A stretch of DNA of 64,000 bases from Conexibacter sp. CPCC 206217 (GTDB taxonomy: Bacteria > Actinomycetota > Thermoleophilia > Solirubrobacterales > Solirubrobacteraceae). Below the pieces are notes generated by a model. The model was not told where the DNA came from, made no database searches, and saw only the letters and a list, made by a program, of their open reading frames with translations. The stretch covers positions 186,001 through 250,000 of the forward strand of contig NZ_JAUTDO010000003.1 of the NCBI RefSeq assembly GCF_030646165.1, in the 5' to 3' direction. The position numbers and the translations under genes are program-made. Position 1 is the stretch's first letter; each line of letters starts with the position of its first letter. Shown here piece by piece: positions 33,807 to 42,223 of the stretch.

Positions 33807-34484
33807 ATGAACGTCTCCCTGCGCCATTCTCCAAGCTTCGCCGTCGCCCGTTGCACGCTCTCCGGCGGCGAGTCGATCAGAGCCGAGTCGGGCGCCATGA
33901 TGGCGACCTCCGGCGGCGTCGGGATAGAGGCCAAGATGCAGGGCGGCCTGATGAAGGGACTGAAGCGCAGCGTGCTCGGCGGCGAGTCGCTGTTCATCTC
34001 GTCCTACACGGCGCCGTCGCAGGGCGGCTGGGTCGACGTCGCGGCGACGCTCCCGGGCGACCTGCAGGTGATCGAGCTGGGCGAGGCGGTCAACATCGCG
34101 AAGGGCAACTGGCTCGCCTCCTCCGACACGGTCGAGCTGGACACGAAGTGGGGCGGCTTCAAGAACCTCTTCGGCGGCGAGGGCGGCTTCTTCATCCACG
34201 CCTCCGGCAGCGGCAAGGTGATCGTCTCCTGCTACGGCGCGCTCGACACGGTCGACCTCGCCGCGGGTGAGTCGATCGTGCTCGACTCCGGCCACGTCGT
34301 CGCGTTCGATCCGTCCACGCAATTCACCACGCGCAAGGTGACGAAGGGCCTGATGACGACGCTGAAGAGCGGCGAGGGCCTCGTGATGGAGTTCACCGGC
34401 CCCGGCCGAATCCTGACGCAGTCGCGCACGCCCGGCGCGCTCGTGACCTGGCTGACGTCGGTGCTGCCGTTCTCGCGCGGCTGA
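33807..34484 (+). CDS. AIM24 / TIGR00266-family protein
   Basis: A 225-residue soluble beta-rich protein of the AIM24 (TIGR00266) family, whose role is unknown in bacteria. Signatures are GGESIRAESGAMMATSGGV near the N-terminus, a Gly-rich LKRSVLGGESLFISSYTA and GFFIHASGSGKVIVSCYGAL. Length is normal. ATG 33807. Its stop is seven bases from the convergent HAD gene's stop. There is no signal peptide. Confidence 0.85.
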   Translation: MNVSLRHSPSFAVARCTLSGGESIRAESGAMMATSGGVGIEAKMQGGLMKGLKRSVLGGESLFISSYTAPSQGGWVDVAATLPGDLQVIELGEAVNIAKGNWLASSDTVELDTKWGGFKNLFGGEGGFFIHASGSGKVIVSCYGALDTVDLAAGESIVLDSGHVVAFDPSTQFTTRKVTKGLMTTLKSGEGLVMEFTGPGRILTQSRTPGALVTWLTSVLPFSRG

Positions 34485-34491
34485 GCCCCGC

Positions 34492-35211
34492 TCAGAGCTC
34501 CTGAACCGACACGCCGTCGGGCCCGGTCACGAAGCGCACGTGCGTCAGATCGGGCACGGCGGCGTCGGCGTCGAGCAGCCGCAGCTCGTGCGTGCCGTCG
34601 ACGGCGAGCGTCGCGCAGCCCGCTGCGCGCGCGGCGGTGAGGCCGGCCGGCGCGTCCTCGACGACGAGGCAGCGAGAGGGCTCGAAGCCCAGCAGCCTGG
34701 CGCCGAGCAGGAACGGCGCCGGGTCCGGCTTGCCACGCTCGACGTCGTCGATCGTGACCGCGACCTGCGGCTGGATCACGCCTGCGGCGCCAGCGCGCGC
34801 GTCCAGCAGCGGGCGCGTGCACGAGGTGACGATCGCGACGCGCTCGGCCGGCAACGAGGCGAGCGCCTCCAGCGTGCCCGCCCGCGGAACGACGCCCTCG
34901 GTGTCGGTCACCTCGAAGTGCGTGATCTTCGCGGCGGAGGCGGCGACGCGCTCCGGCGGCAGCAGCCGCGCGACGATCTCCGCCGCCGGCATGCCGTGGC
35001 TGCCGCGCAGGCGGTCGGGGTGGACTTGCTCCTCCTCGGCCCACCGCAGCCAGCAGCGCTCGACCGACGCGGTCGAGTCGATCAGCGTGCCGTCGAGGTC
35101 GAACAGGATCGCGTCGAAGGTCCGTCCGGCGAACGCCTGCGCGGGGTGCGGTGCGGGTCCGGGCCCGGCGGTCTCGGGGTCGGCGAGGTGCGTCGTGGCT
35201 CGGTCGCTCAT
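34492..35211 (-). CDS. HAD-superfamily phosphatase (sugar-phosphatase type)
   Basis: A 239-residue cytoplasmic HAD hydrolase of the beta-phosphoglucomutase/sugar-phosphatase subgroup. Motif I AILFDLDGTLIDST supplies the nucleophile Asp and the acid-base Asp. Motif II is IVTSCT, motif III has KPDPAPFLLGA and motif IV VVEDAPAGLTAA. The helical cap (about 50-110) carries CWLRWAEEEQ. ATG 35211 is preferred to an upstream GTG at 35280. Likely substrates are small sugar phosphates such as 2-deoxyglucose 6-phosphate; this cannot be fixed from sequence. It is divergent from the SpoIID-like gene. Confidence 0.88.
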   Translation of the reverse strand: MSDRATTHLADPETAGPGPAPHPAQAFAGRTFDAILFDLDGTLIDSTASVERCWLRWAEEEQVHPDRLRGSHGMPAAEIVARLLPPERVAASAAKITHFEVTDTEGVVPRAGTLEALASLPAERVAIVTSCTRPLLDARAGAAGVIQPQVAVTIDDVERGKPDPAPFLLGARLLGFEPSRCLVVEDAPAGLTAARAAGCATLAVDGTHELRLLDADAAVPDLTHVRFVTGPDGVSVQEL

Positions 35212-35309
35212 GGGTTCATGGTGTAGCAGGACACGATGCACCAGAATGGCGCATCGCGAGCGGGTCCTCTGACGCCACAACTCCCGCGCCGCTCTGGTGT
35301 CATCGGTGC

Positions 35310-36419
35310 ATGCTCCGAACGTTCCGCCTCACCCCGTTGCTCGTCATCGTCGCAGCGTGCTTCGCCGTCGCTCCCGCGGGCGCGGCGCAGCGGCTCGTGG
35401 TCAGAGGCGCCGGTTTCGGCCACGGCGTCGGGATGAGCCAGTACGGCGCGCAGGGCTACGCGCTGCAGGGCGCGAACTACCGCACGATCCTCGCGCACTA
35501 CTACGCGGGCACCAGACTGGGCCGGGTCCCGGCGTCGTCCGTCGTGCGGGTGCTCTTGCGCAGAGGTCGCACCGCGACGTTCACGGGCGCGACACGCGCG
35601 GGGCGCAGCAGACTGAACGCGGCGACGACGTACCGCGCGGCGCTGAGCGGCTCGAACGTCGTGCTGGCGGGCGGCGGCCGCACGGTCAGAGTCGCGCAGC
35701 GCGCGCGGATCGCCGGTCCCGGGCCGCTCACGGTCGGGGGCGGGCTCGGTCGCTACCGCGGGACGCTGGAGCTGTCGCGGGGCGACGACGGCGGGCTGCA
35801 GGTCGTCAACGCGGTCGGGATCGAGGACTACGTGCGCGGCGTCGTCTCGGCGGAGATGTACGCGAGTTGGCTGCCCGACGCGCTGAGGGCCCAGGCCGTC
35901 GCCGCGCGCACCTACGCGCTGACGATCAGAAAGGGCGACGACGGCTTCGACCACTTCAACGACACCAGCTCGCAGGTCTACGGCGGCGTCAGAGCCGAGA
36001 CGGCCGCGACCGACGCCGCGGTCGCCGCAACGCGGCTGCAGGTCGTGACCTATCGCGGCAGAGCGGTCCCGACGTACTTCTACGCCAGCTCCGGCGGGCG
36101 CACCGAGAACGCCGAGGTCGGCTTCGCCGGGTCGTCGCCGGAGCCGTGGCTGGTCGGTGTCGCCGATCCCTACGACCTCTGGTCCGGCAACCCGTACCGC
36201 AGCTGGACGAGAAGCTTCACCGTCGCCGACGCCGAGCGCCGCCTCGGCAGCACGTTGGACGGCTCGCTGGTCGCGATCCGCGTGCTCAGACGCGGCTTCT
36301 CAGGTCGCGTCGTGAGCGCAGAGGTGGTCGGCAGCGACGGTGCGACGACGGTCACGGGCGACCAGCTGGCGGCGGCGTTCGGGCTGTGGTCGACGTGGGC
36401 GAGCTACACGCTGCGGTGA
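35310..36419 (+). CDS. SpoIID/LytB-domain secreted protein
   Basis: A 369-residue exported protein starting at ATG 35310 with signal sequence MLRTFRLTPLLVIVAACFAV and a cut site near PAGAAQ. The motif GFGHGVGMSQYGAQGYALQG, usually near the end of SpoIID proteins, is here at the N-terminus, a permutation common in actinobacteria. NAVGIEDYVRGVVSAEM and ALRAQAVAARTYAL are the core SpoIID signature, and YFYASSGGRTENAEVGF follows. SpoIID is a lytic transglycosylase that cuts glycan strands. In a non-sporulating actinobacterium it probably acts in wall remodelling. Confidence 0.9.
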   Translation: MLRTFRLTPLLVIVAACFAVAPAGAAQRLVVRGAGFGHGVGMSQYGAQGYALQGANYRTILAHYYAGTRLGRVPASSVVRVLLRRGRTATFTGATRAGRSRLNAATTYRAALSGSNVVLAGGGRTVRVAQRARIAGPGPLTVGGGLGRYRGTLELSRGDDGGLQVVNAVGIEDYVRGVVSAEMYASWLPDALRAQAVAARTYALTIRKGDDGFDHFNDTSSQVYGGVRAETAATDAAVAATRLQVVTYRGRAVPTYFYASSGGRTENAEVGFAGSSPEPWLVGVADPYDLWSGNPYRSWTRSFTVADAERRLGSTLDGSLVAIRVLRRGFSGRVVSAEVVGSDGATTVTGDQLAAAFGLWSTWASYTLR

Positions 36420-36491
36420 GCGCCGCGGCGTCGGCGTCGGCGTCGGCGGCCGCCGACGCGCGCTCGCGGCGGCGCGACCGGCGCGCCGCTC

Positions 36492-36549
36492 AGCCTGGAT
36501 CCACCGATATCCGCGAGCGTGCCGCCGCGCAGATCGGTGGATCCAGGCT
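36492..36549. terminator. 17-bp perfect inverted repeat between convergent genes
   Basis: AGCCTGGATCCACCGAT at 36492-36508 and its exact reverse complement at 36533-36549 flank a 24-base spacer. It lies between the convergent SpoIID and GNAT genes and its right arm touches the GNAT stop. A bidirectional terminator is the simplest reading, though the long loop and lack of a T run are unusual. Confidence 0.5.
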
Positions 36550-37004
36550 CAGCCGAGCATCCGCTCGTAGACGACGTACGAGGTCAGGTCGGCGACCTCG
36601 TCGTAGAGCGAGCGGGCGGGGCCGTTGAACTGCTGCGTCTGCCAGTAGAGGCGCTCGGAGCCGCGCTCGCGCGCTGTGGTCGCGAGCGCCTCGATCAGTG
36701 CCACGCCGGCGCCCGTGCCGCGCGCGGTCGGGGCGACGAAGAGGTCTTCGAGGTAGGTGTAGCTCGTCGCCGACCAGGTCGAGGGGTGGACGATCGCGTG
36801 CGCGAAGCCCGCGAGCGAGCCCTCGTGACTGACGGCCGCCAACCCGAACATCCCGTCGCGCTGCTCGCACATGCGCGCGAACGTCAGGTCGGTGATCGCC
36901 GGATCCAGCTCGTGGCGGTAGAAGCGCAGGTAGCCGTCCCACAGCGGCTGCCACGCGGCGCGGTCGTCGGCGCGCAGCGCGCGGACCTGCAGGGGAGTGC
37001 TCAT
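36549..37004 (-). CDS. GNAT-family N-acetyltransferase
   Basis: A 151-residue acetyltransferase. ATG 37004 (MSTPLQVRALRADDRAAW) gives the normal N-terminal strand. The acetyl-CoA motif reads LEDLFVAPTARGTGAGVALI (Q/RxxGxG/A type) and the C-terminal VVYERMLG is typical; YWQTQQFNGPARSLYDEV is the usual motif B. It resembles members that acetylate polyamines or amino acids, but the substrate is not determinable. It is convergent to the SpoIID gene. Confidence 0.87.
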   Translation of the reverse strand: MSTPLQVRALRADDRAAWQPLWDGYLRFYRHELDPAITDLTFARMCEQRDGMFGLAAVSHEGSLAGFAHAIVHPSTWSATSYTYLEDLFVAPTARGTGAGVALIEALATTARERGSERLYWQTQQFNGPARSLYDEVADLTSYVVYERMLG

Positions 37005-37095
37005 CGCCCGCACCCAATCAGGTTGGCGACGCGGACGCCAGGTGCTGCGCGACGTGGCGCGGCGACCGGGCGGCGCCGGCTCGGCCAGTCGCCGC

Positions 37096-38526
37096 TCATT
37101 GCACCGGCGGCTCGGCCAGCTTCGCCGCGCGCGCCGCCAGGTACCGCTGCTCGGGCAGGCTCGTGGTGCGGCGGGCGGCCAGCTCGTAGGCGGCGCGGGC
37201 CGCGTCCGTGTCGCCGGCCAGCTCCAGCAGGTGCGCGCGGACTGCCTCGAGGCGGTGATGGGTCGCGGTGCGGTCGTCGTCGGCGAGCCTGTCGAGGAGC
37301 GTGAGGCCCGCGCGCGGGCCGTCGACCATCGCCAGCGCGACGGCGTGGTTGAGCGTCACGATCGGGTTCGGCGCGACGCGCTCCAACAGGCGGTAGAGCG
37401 CGAGGATCTGCGGCCAGTCGGTCTGCTCGGCGTCGGGGGCCTCGGCATGGACGGCGGCGATCGCGGCCTGCAGTTGGTAGGGGCCGAGCGGGGCGTGCGG
37501 CAACGTCGCCTCCAGCAGCGCAACGCCCTCGCGCACGTACGCCGCGTTCCAGCGCGAGCGATCCTGGTCGGCGAGCCGCACGAGGTTGCCGTCGGCGTCG
37601 GTGCGCGCGGGACGGCGGGCGTCGGTCAAGAGCATCAGCGCGAGCAGGCCCGCGACCTCCCCGGCCATCGGATCGGCGGCGCGGGCGGCGATCGGATCGG
37701 CGGCGCCGGCGGCCATCGGATCGGCGGCCCCCGCCGCCGCGGCTGCGCTCGCGGGACCGGACCGCTCGACACGCGCATCGGCACGGTTCGGCGCCGCTTG
37801 CGTCAGCGCATGCACCGCCCGCGTCAGGCGGATCGCCTCGCTCGTCAGCTCCGCGCGCGCGAGGTCCGGCCCGGAGGTCGCCGTGTAGCCCTCGTTGAAG
37901 ATCAGGTACAGCACGTGCAGGACCGCGCGCAGGGCGTCGGCGCGCCGCGGCTCGGGCGGCATTGCGAACTGGCCGCCGCTCGCCTTGATCCGCGCCTTCG
38001 CACGGCTGATCCGCTGCGCCATCGTCGCCTCCGGGACGAGGAACGCCTGCGCGATCTCGGCCGTCGTGAGGCCGCCGACGGCGCGCAGCGTCAGCGCGAT
38101 CTGCGACGCGGGCGAGAGCGCCGGGTGACAGCAGAGGAACAGGAGCGTGAGGGTGTCGTCCTGCTCGTCGTCGCGTGATCCGAGCGCTGTCGCGCCGCTC
38201 GCGCCGAGCGGTCGCGCCGTCTCCTCGCCCGGCGCCTGCGCGACCTGCGCGTCCGCCGGCTCCCGCGCCGCCGCGACCTCTTCGCGGCGGCGGCGGGCGT
38301 GCTCGCTGCGCAGTTCGTCGACGACGCGGCGCGAGGCGACGGTGACGAGCCAGGCGCGCGGGTTGCCGGGCAGGCCGTCGGCCGGCCACTGCGTCGAGGC
38401 GGCCAGCAGCGCCTCCTGGACGGCGTCCTCGCAGAGGTCGAACTGGCGGTGGCGGCGCACGAGCGCGCCGAGGACCTGCGGCGCCAACTCGCGCAGCAGA
38501 CCCTCTATCTGCGACGGATCCGTCAC
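37096..38526 (-). CDS. ECF sigma factor with C-terminal DUF6596 domain
   Basis: A 476-residue ECF-type sigma factor of the group paired with YCII-domain proteins. GTG 38526 overlaps the TGA of the YCII gene. Region 2 is DLCEDAVQEALLAASTQWP and PRAWLVTVASRRVVDELR. A 60-residue acidic linker leads to region 4, ALTLRAVGGLTTAEIAQAFL and QRISRAKARIK. The long C-terminal domain (FNEGYTATSGPDL, IAAVHAEAPDAEQTDWPQIL, LNHAVALAMVDGP) is DUF6596, thought to regulate the sigma without a classical anti-sigma. An in-frame 24-bp repeat at 37664-37735 encodes AADPxAx units and interrupts this domain. Confidence 0.9.
   Translation of the reverse strand: MTDPSQIEGLLRELAPQVLGALVRRHRQFDLCEDAVQEALLAASTQWPADGLPGNPRAWLVTVASRRVVDELRSEHARRRREEVAAAREPADAQVAQAPGEETARPLGASGATALGSRDDEQDDTLTLLFLCCHPALSPASQIALTLRAVGGLTTAEIAQAFLVPEATMAQRISRAKARIKASGGQFAMPPEPRRADALRAVLHVLYLIFNEGYTATSGPDLARAELTSEAIRLTRAVHALTQAAPNRADARVERSGPASAAAAAGAADPMAAGAADPIAARAADPMAGEVAGLLALMLLTDARRPARTDADGNLVRLADQDRSRWNAAYVREGVALLEATLPHAPLGPYQLQAAIAAVHAEAPDAEQTDWPQILALYRLLERVAPNPIVTLNHAVALAMVDGPRAGLTLLDRLADDDRTATHHRLEAVRAHLLELAGDTDAARAAYELAARRTTSLPEQRYLAARAAKLAEPPVQ
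37664..37735 (-). repeat. Three tandem 24-bp units inside the sigma-factor gene
   Basis: Units at 37664-37687, 37688-37711 and 37712-37735 share ATCGGATCGGCGGC and differ at a few bases. Each adds eight residues (AADP-M/I-AAG/R type), so copy-number change would keep the frame. It is a coding minisatellite. Confidence 0.75.
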
Positions 38527-38897
38527 ATCTCCTCGCCGGATTGGCTCAGGATCGGGCGCACCTCCATCGCACCGAAGCGCGAGTTGGGCCATCTCGTCGC
38601 GATCTCCAACGCGCGCTCGGGCGTCTCGCACTCGACCATCAGGTAGCCGCCGAGGTGCTCCTTCGCCTCCGCGAACGGTCCGTCGGTGGCGATGGGCACG
38701 CCGCCCTTGATCCCGTCGCGCGGACGCACAGTCTTCGACTGCGACGGATCCGCCAGCGCCTGCGTGCCGATCAATTCACCGGAATCGGTGATCTCCTTCA
38801 TGACGGCGTTGATCTCCGCCATCAACTGATCGCCCTCGTCGCCGAAGAACGCGGCCCGCGTGTCGGCGTTGTCATAGATCAGCAGCATGTACTTCAT
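38523..38897 (-). CDS. YCII-related protein, partner of ECF sigma factor
   Basis: A 124-residue YCII/DGPF-domain protein starting at ATG 38897 (MKYMLLIYDNADTR). The signature IATDGPFAEAKEHLGGYLMV is complete, and ECETPERALEIATRWP and EVRPI follow. Such proteins are nearly always encoded next to ECF sigma factors with a DUF6596 tail; here the stop overlaps the sigma start (GTGA), so the two are coupled. The biochemical role is unproven; possible ligands are small aromatic or peroxide molecules. Confidence 0.92.
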   Translation of the reverse strand: MKYMLLIYDNADTRAAFFGDEGDQLMAEINAVMKEITDSGELIGTQALADPSQSKTVRPRDGIKGGVPIATDGPFAEAKEHLGGYLMVECETPERALEIATRWPNSRFGAMEVRPILSQSGEEM

Positions 38898-39001
38898 GGT
38901 GGCTCCTGTCGGTCGCGGCGCGCTCGTCCGGGCGCCTGTCATGGGGGAGTCGGAACTGCCGGCGGGTTCTCGACATCGTCCTGGAGATCACAGCGGAGCA
39001 C

Positions 39002-39044
39002 CGAAGGACTGCTGTCGTATGGCAGCAGTAATCCTCCGGTCCTC
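39002..39044. repeat. Palindromic dispersed repeat, copy A
   Basis: It contains ACTGCTG-TCGTATGG-CAGCAGT (39008-39029) and the shared block AATCCTCCGGTCCTC (39030-39044). The same block with a fuller palindrome recurs at 40879-40927 on the other side of the metalloprotease gene. The elements look like a REP-type family; only two copies are in the window. Confidence 0.55.
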
Positions 39045-39120
39045 CCGTGCGAGCGCCCGCGCGACACGTCACACCGGAAACATTCCCGCCACACACCGCG
39101 AACGGATAGCGTCGCGCGCC

Positions 39121-40857
39121 ATGAGGCCCACGCTGTTGTTCGCATCGCTGCTGCTCGTGCTGATCCTGCCCGCAGCCGCCCACGCCGCCGACCCGCTCCC
39201 GCCCGCGACGGAGATATCGCAGCCGCTGTCGTTGCAGGAGGCAGCGGCGGCGGGGATCGTCGACCTCAGACCGAAGGGCGGCTTCGGCGGCGACAGCGTC
39301 GCGGTCGACCTGACCGGTGCGCGCGTCAGAGGCGCGCCGGTCGTCGCGACGGTGCGGATCGAGTTTCTCGGCACGCAGAAGGACGGGACGCCGTGGCCGC
39401 AGAGCAAGGCCGACGAGATCGCCGCCGCGATCGCCAGACGGCTCGCGGGCTCGAAGTCCTCCGACGGAACCCCGTTCAGCGTCGAGGTCGTCGCGAGAGT
39501 CCGCGCCGGCAGCGACCCCCTCACCGGCGGCACACCCGGGTACCACCAGATCGTGCTGGAGGATCGCCCGCGCGCGTCGGACGCGAGCATGGTCTCGGGC
39601 AGACCGTTCGGGCCCAACGGCGAGAAGTCGGGCAGCTGGGGCACGAACGAGACGACGACCACGCTCGCCCACGAGACCGGCCACCTGCTTGGGATAGGCG
39701 ACCGCTATACGGCGCGCAAGCCGGAGTGGATCGGACCCGACGGGCAGCACGTCAAGCTGCCCGAGTACAGAGGCGCGGGCGGCGACATGAGAGCGATGAA
39801 CGCCTGGTGGGACTCGGTGGTGAGAGCGTCCGACGCGCTCGATGCGAGATATGGCAGAGGCGACATACAGCCCGGGATCCCGAGAGGCGGCGAGAACGAC
39901 ATCATGGCCGACGGGACCGGCGCCGAGCACGACAAGCCGATCATCCCCGGCGACGTCGACAGACTGATCGCAAGCGCCGGCGTGCGGATGAGAGCGAACC
40001 CCGGCGACGTGCTCGCGAACAAGAGCGCCGAGGACCAGAACATGGTCGTCGGCGCGCCGCTGGACCTCTACGCCCCGAAGGGCGGCACCGTTCACCGTGA
40101 CGGCCTGTTCGCCTATTGCATCGACCTCCACCGTCACGTCCCCAAGACGGAGGGCCGCTTCGACGTGCTCGGCCCGGCGGCGGCGCTGGCGACGACCTAT
40201 CCGCAATACGCCGCGCTGCAGCAGATCGTCGACGAGATCGCGCGCCGCCAGGCGGACCCGGCCGTCGGCCTCGGCGGCCCGCTCGGTGCCAATGACGCGA
40301 TCTGGGCCGTGACGGACGCGTCGCCGTTGTCGTCGCCCGAGGGGGAGGCGATCCTCGCCGCCGCGGGCGTCGCGTTCGACGCGGCGGCGTTCGCCGGCTC
40401 GCCGCACTTCGTCGACCCCAACGCCGCGGGCGCGACGACCGCCGGCGTCAGCCCGACCGGCGTGCTGCCGGCGGTCGCTGCCGACCGCACTCCGCCGGCG
40501 CTCGACCCGGCGCTCGCGCTGCCGGCGGCGAGACTCGGCTACCTGCGGCTGAGATCGGGCCGCGTGCGCGCCAACCGCCGCACCGCCGTCACACTGCGTT
40601 CGCTGCAGGACGGCTCGGCGACGCGCTGGAGCGTCACGCTGCAGCGACGCGGCGGCTCGCTCAAGAGCGCCAGAACGCTGCCCGCGCTGACGCTGCCCGC
40701 CGGCCCTGACGTCAACGTCATCCGCCTGCCGCGGCTGAAGCGCGGGCACTACCGGCTCGTGCTGAGCAGCCCGGACGGCGGCACGCGCCGACTCGCGGTG
40801 ACCGCGGTGGTGGTGAGAAAGAAGAGACACGCGAGACGGGCGCACCGGCGCGGCTGA
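39121..40857 (+). CDS. Secreted metzincin-like metalloprotease
   Basis: A 578-residue exported protein. ATG 39121 gives a signal sequence MRPTLLFASLLLVLILPAAA cut near AHA-ADP. The zinc motif HETGHLLGIGD (H184, E185, H188, D194) matches HExxHxxGxxH/D of metzincins, with Asp as third ligand as in snapalysins and related proteases. The preceding helix TNETTTTLA fits. After the catalytic part come NDIMADGTG, a probable Met-turn, then a region with FAYCIDLHRHV and QQIVDEIARRQ resembling thioester-domain or Cys-linked surface proteins, and a basic C-terminal beta-domain. AGA codons are frequent. Substrate unknown. Confidence 0.75.
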   Translation: MRPTLLFASLLLVLILPAAAHAADPLPPATEISQPLSLQEAAAAGIVDLRPKGGFGGDSVAVDLTGARVRGAPVVATVRIEFLGTQKDGTPWPQSKADEIAAAIARRLAGSKSSDGTPFSVEVVARVRAGSDPLTGGTPGYHQIVLEDRPRASDASMVSGRPFGPNGEKSGSWGTNETTTTLAHETGHLLGIGDRYTARKPEWIGPDGQHVKLPEYRGAGGDMRAMNAWWDSVVRASDALDARYGRGDIQPGIPRGGENDIMADGTGAEHDKPIIPGDVDRLIASAGVRMRANPGDVLANKSAEDQNMVVGAPLDLYAPKGGTVHRDGLFAYCIDLHRHVPKTEGRFDVLGPAAALATTYPQYAALQQIVDEIARRQADPAVGLGGPLGANDAIWAVTDASPLSSPEGEAILAAAGVAFDAAAFAGSPHFVDPNAAGATTAGVSPTGVLPAVAADRTPPALDPALALPAARLGYLRLRSGRVRANRRTAVTLRSLQDGSATRWSVTLQRRGGSLKSARTLPALTLPAGPDVNVIRLPRLKRGHYRLVLSSPDGGTRRLAVTAVVVRKKRHARRAHRRG

Positions 40858-40878
40858 CGTGCGCTGAGCTGGGTGGCC

Positions 40879-40927
40879 GAGGACCGCAGGATCACTGCTG
40901 CCAGGCGGCAGCAATCCTCCGGTCCTC
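40879..40927. repeat. Palindromic dispersed repeat, copy B
   Basis: GAGGACCG (40879-40886), AGGAT (40888-40892) and TGCTGCC (40896-40902) pair in order with GGCAGCA (40907-40913), ATCCT (40914-40918) and CGGTCCTC (40920-40927). This gives an interrupted 20-bp stem with a 4-base loop. The right half matches copy A at 39021-39044. Confidence 0.65.
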
Positions 40928-40979
40928 GTCCGCGCAGACGGGCGGCCGACACGCCGCCGTGCTGGCTAGGCTTGGCGGC

Positions 40980-41339
40980 ATGACGCCGCAGCAGATCGAG
41001 GCCGCCTGCCTGGCGCTGCCGGGCGCCGGCAAGGAGTTCCCGTTCGGCGAGGAGACCGCGGTCTTCAAGGTCGCGGGCAAGGTCTTCGCGATCTGCCGCC
41101 TGGAGCACGAGCCGCCGAGAGTGAGCCTCAGATGCGAGCCGGAGCTGGCCGTCCAGCTGCGCGTGAAGCACGCGGCGATCGCACCCGGCTGGCACCTCAA
41201 CAAGCGCCACTGGAACACGGTCACCGTCGACGGCTCGCTGTCGCGCGGCATGATCGTCGAGATGATCGAGGACTCCTACGACCTCGTCGTGGAGAGACTG
41301 CCGAGAGCCAAGCGGCAGACGCTGCGGTGGCAGGTCTGA
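40980..41339 (+). CDS. MmcQ/YjbR-family protein
   Basis: A 119-residue protein of the MmcQ/YjbR family, small alpha-beta proteins with a CyaY-like fold and possible DNA binding. ATG 40980 (MTPQQIEAACLALPGAGKEF) begins at the conserved helix. PFGEETAVFKVAGKVFAI, VSLRCEPELAVQLR and GWHLNKRHWNTV are family signatures. Function in cells is not established. It is convergent to a secreted-protein gene 18 bases away. Confidence 0.88.
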   Translation: MTPQQIEAACLALPGAGKEFPFGEETAVFKVAGKVFAICRLEHEPPRVSLRCEPELAVQLRVKHAAIAPGWHLNKRHWNTVTVDGSLSRGMIVEMIEDSYDLVVERLPRAKRQTLRWQV

Positions 41340-41340
41340 G

Positions 41341-41355
41341 CGGGCCGCGCGCCCG
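41341..41355. terminator. Short bidirectional hairpin
   Basis: CGGGC at 41341-41345 and GCCCG at 41351-41355 enclose a 5-base loop, exactly between two convergent stop codons. It may end both transcripts; the stem is short. Confidence 0.35.
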
Positions 41356-41357
41356 TC

Positions 41358-42128
41358 TCACCGCACCCGCAACGTGCGCGTCCCGAGTCTCACCCCGTTG
41401 GAGCTGATCGCGACGCGGTAGCCGCCTGCCGCGAGCGATCTCGTCGGGAGGGCGGCGCGGCCTCTGCCGTCGGCGGTCGCGACGAGCGTGCGCGGGCGGG
41501 CGCCTCTGCGGGTCGCGCGGAAGCTGATGCGGCCGCTGACGTTGCAGCGCACCCCGACGCGCGCGCCGTGCGCGACGCTCGCGCGCGCGAAGCGGCAGCT
41601 CGGCGCCTGCGGGCGGAGCGGGAGCTGGTAGTAGGCGACGTCGTCGGTGATGTAGCGCTGGTAGGCGCACAGCACCACGTTGGGAACGCCGAGCTTGACG
41701 CCGAACGGGACCGAGTCGCCGGACCAGTCGAGCGTGTTCGCGGGCGGGTCCGGGTTCACCTGCAGGCTGTCGTCCATCACGAAGCCGGTGGGGGAGAGCG
41801 AGGCGTTGAGGCCCGGCAGGTTGATCGACTTCTGCAGCTGGGTGCTGTAGCTGGGCGCGCAGAGCGGGTCGACGTCGGCGTTCTGGACGTACATCGAGAG
41901 CGTGTACGAGGTCGTCGTCGCGCTCGTCTGCGGCTCGCTCCAGACCGCGTGGCCCGACAGCCTCACCTTCTGCACGCTGCCCGCGACGAGCCGGTCCGGT
42001 CTCACGATCGCGATCGTGTTGCCGGGGTAGGCGGGGGCGGTGCCGCCGGTGACGGTTGCGGCGGAGGCGCTCGGCGCAGCGACTGCGGTGAGCGAAGCGA
42101 CCAGGACGACGAGACGAATGGGGAGCAT
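41358..42128 (-). CDS. Secreted beta-rich protein, unknown
   Basis: A 256-residue exported protein with signal sequence MLPIRLVVLVASLTAVAAPS, cut near ASA-ATV. Residues about 25-175 look beta-rich with three cysteines (DPLCAP, VVLCAY, APSCRF). The last 75 residues resemble the Ig-like C-terminal beta-domain found on several exported proteins of this group (GVRCNVSGRISF to LGTRTLRVR). I recognise no enzyme motif. ATG 42128. Arginine codons include many AGA. Confidence 0.7.
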   Translation of the reverse strand: MLPIRLVVLVASLTAVAAPSASAATVTGGTAPAYPGNTIAIVRPDRLVAGSVQKVRLSGHAVWSEPQTSATTTSYTLSMYVQNADVDPLCAPSYSTQLQKSINLPGLNASLSPTGFVMDDSLQVNPDPPANTLDWSGDSVPFGVKLGVPNVVLCAYQRYITDDVAYYQLPLRPQAPSCRFARASVAHGARVGVRCNVSGRISFRATRRGARPRTLVATADGRGRAALPTRSLAAGGYRVAISSNGVRLGTRTLRVR

Positions 42129-42223
42129 CTGTACGGGACCTCTGGCGACCGGGGACGAACGTGCCAGTTCGATGGCTACCCGACGAGCGCGCGCCCGACG
42201 CGCGCGCTCACCGGTCGTTCACG

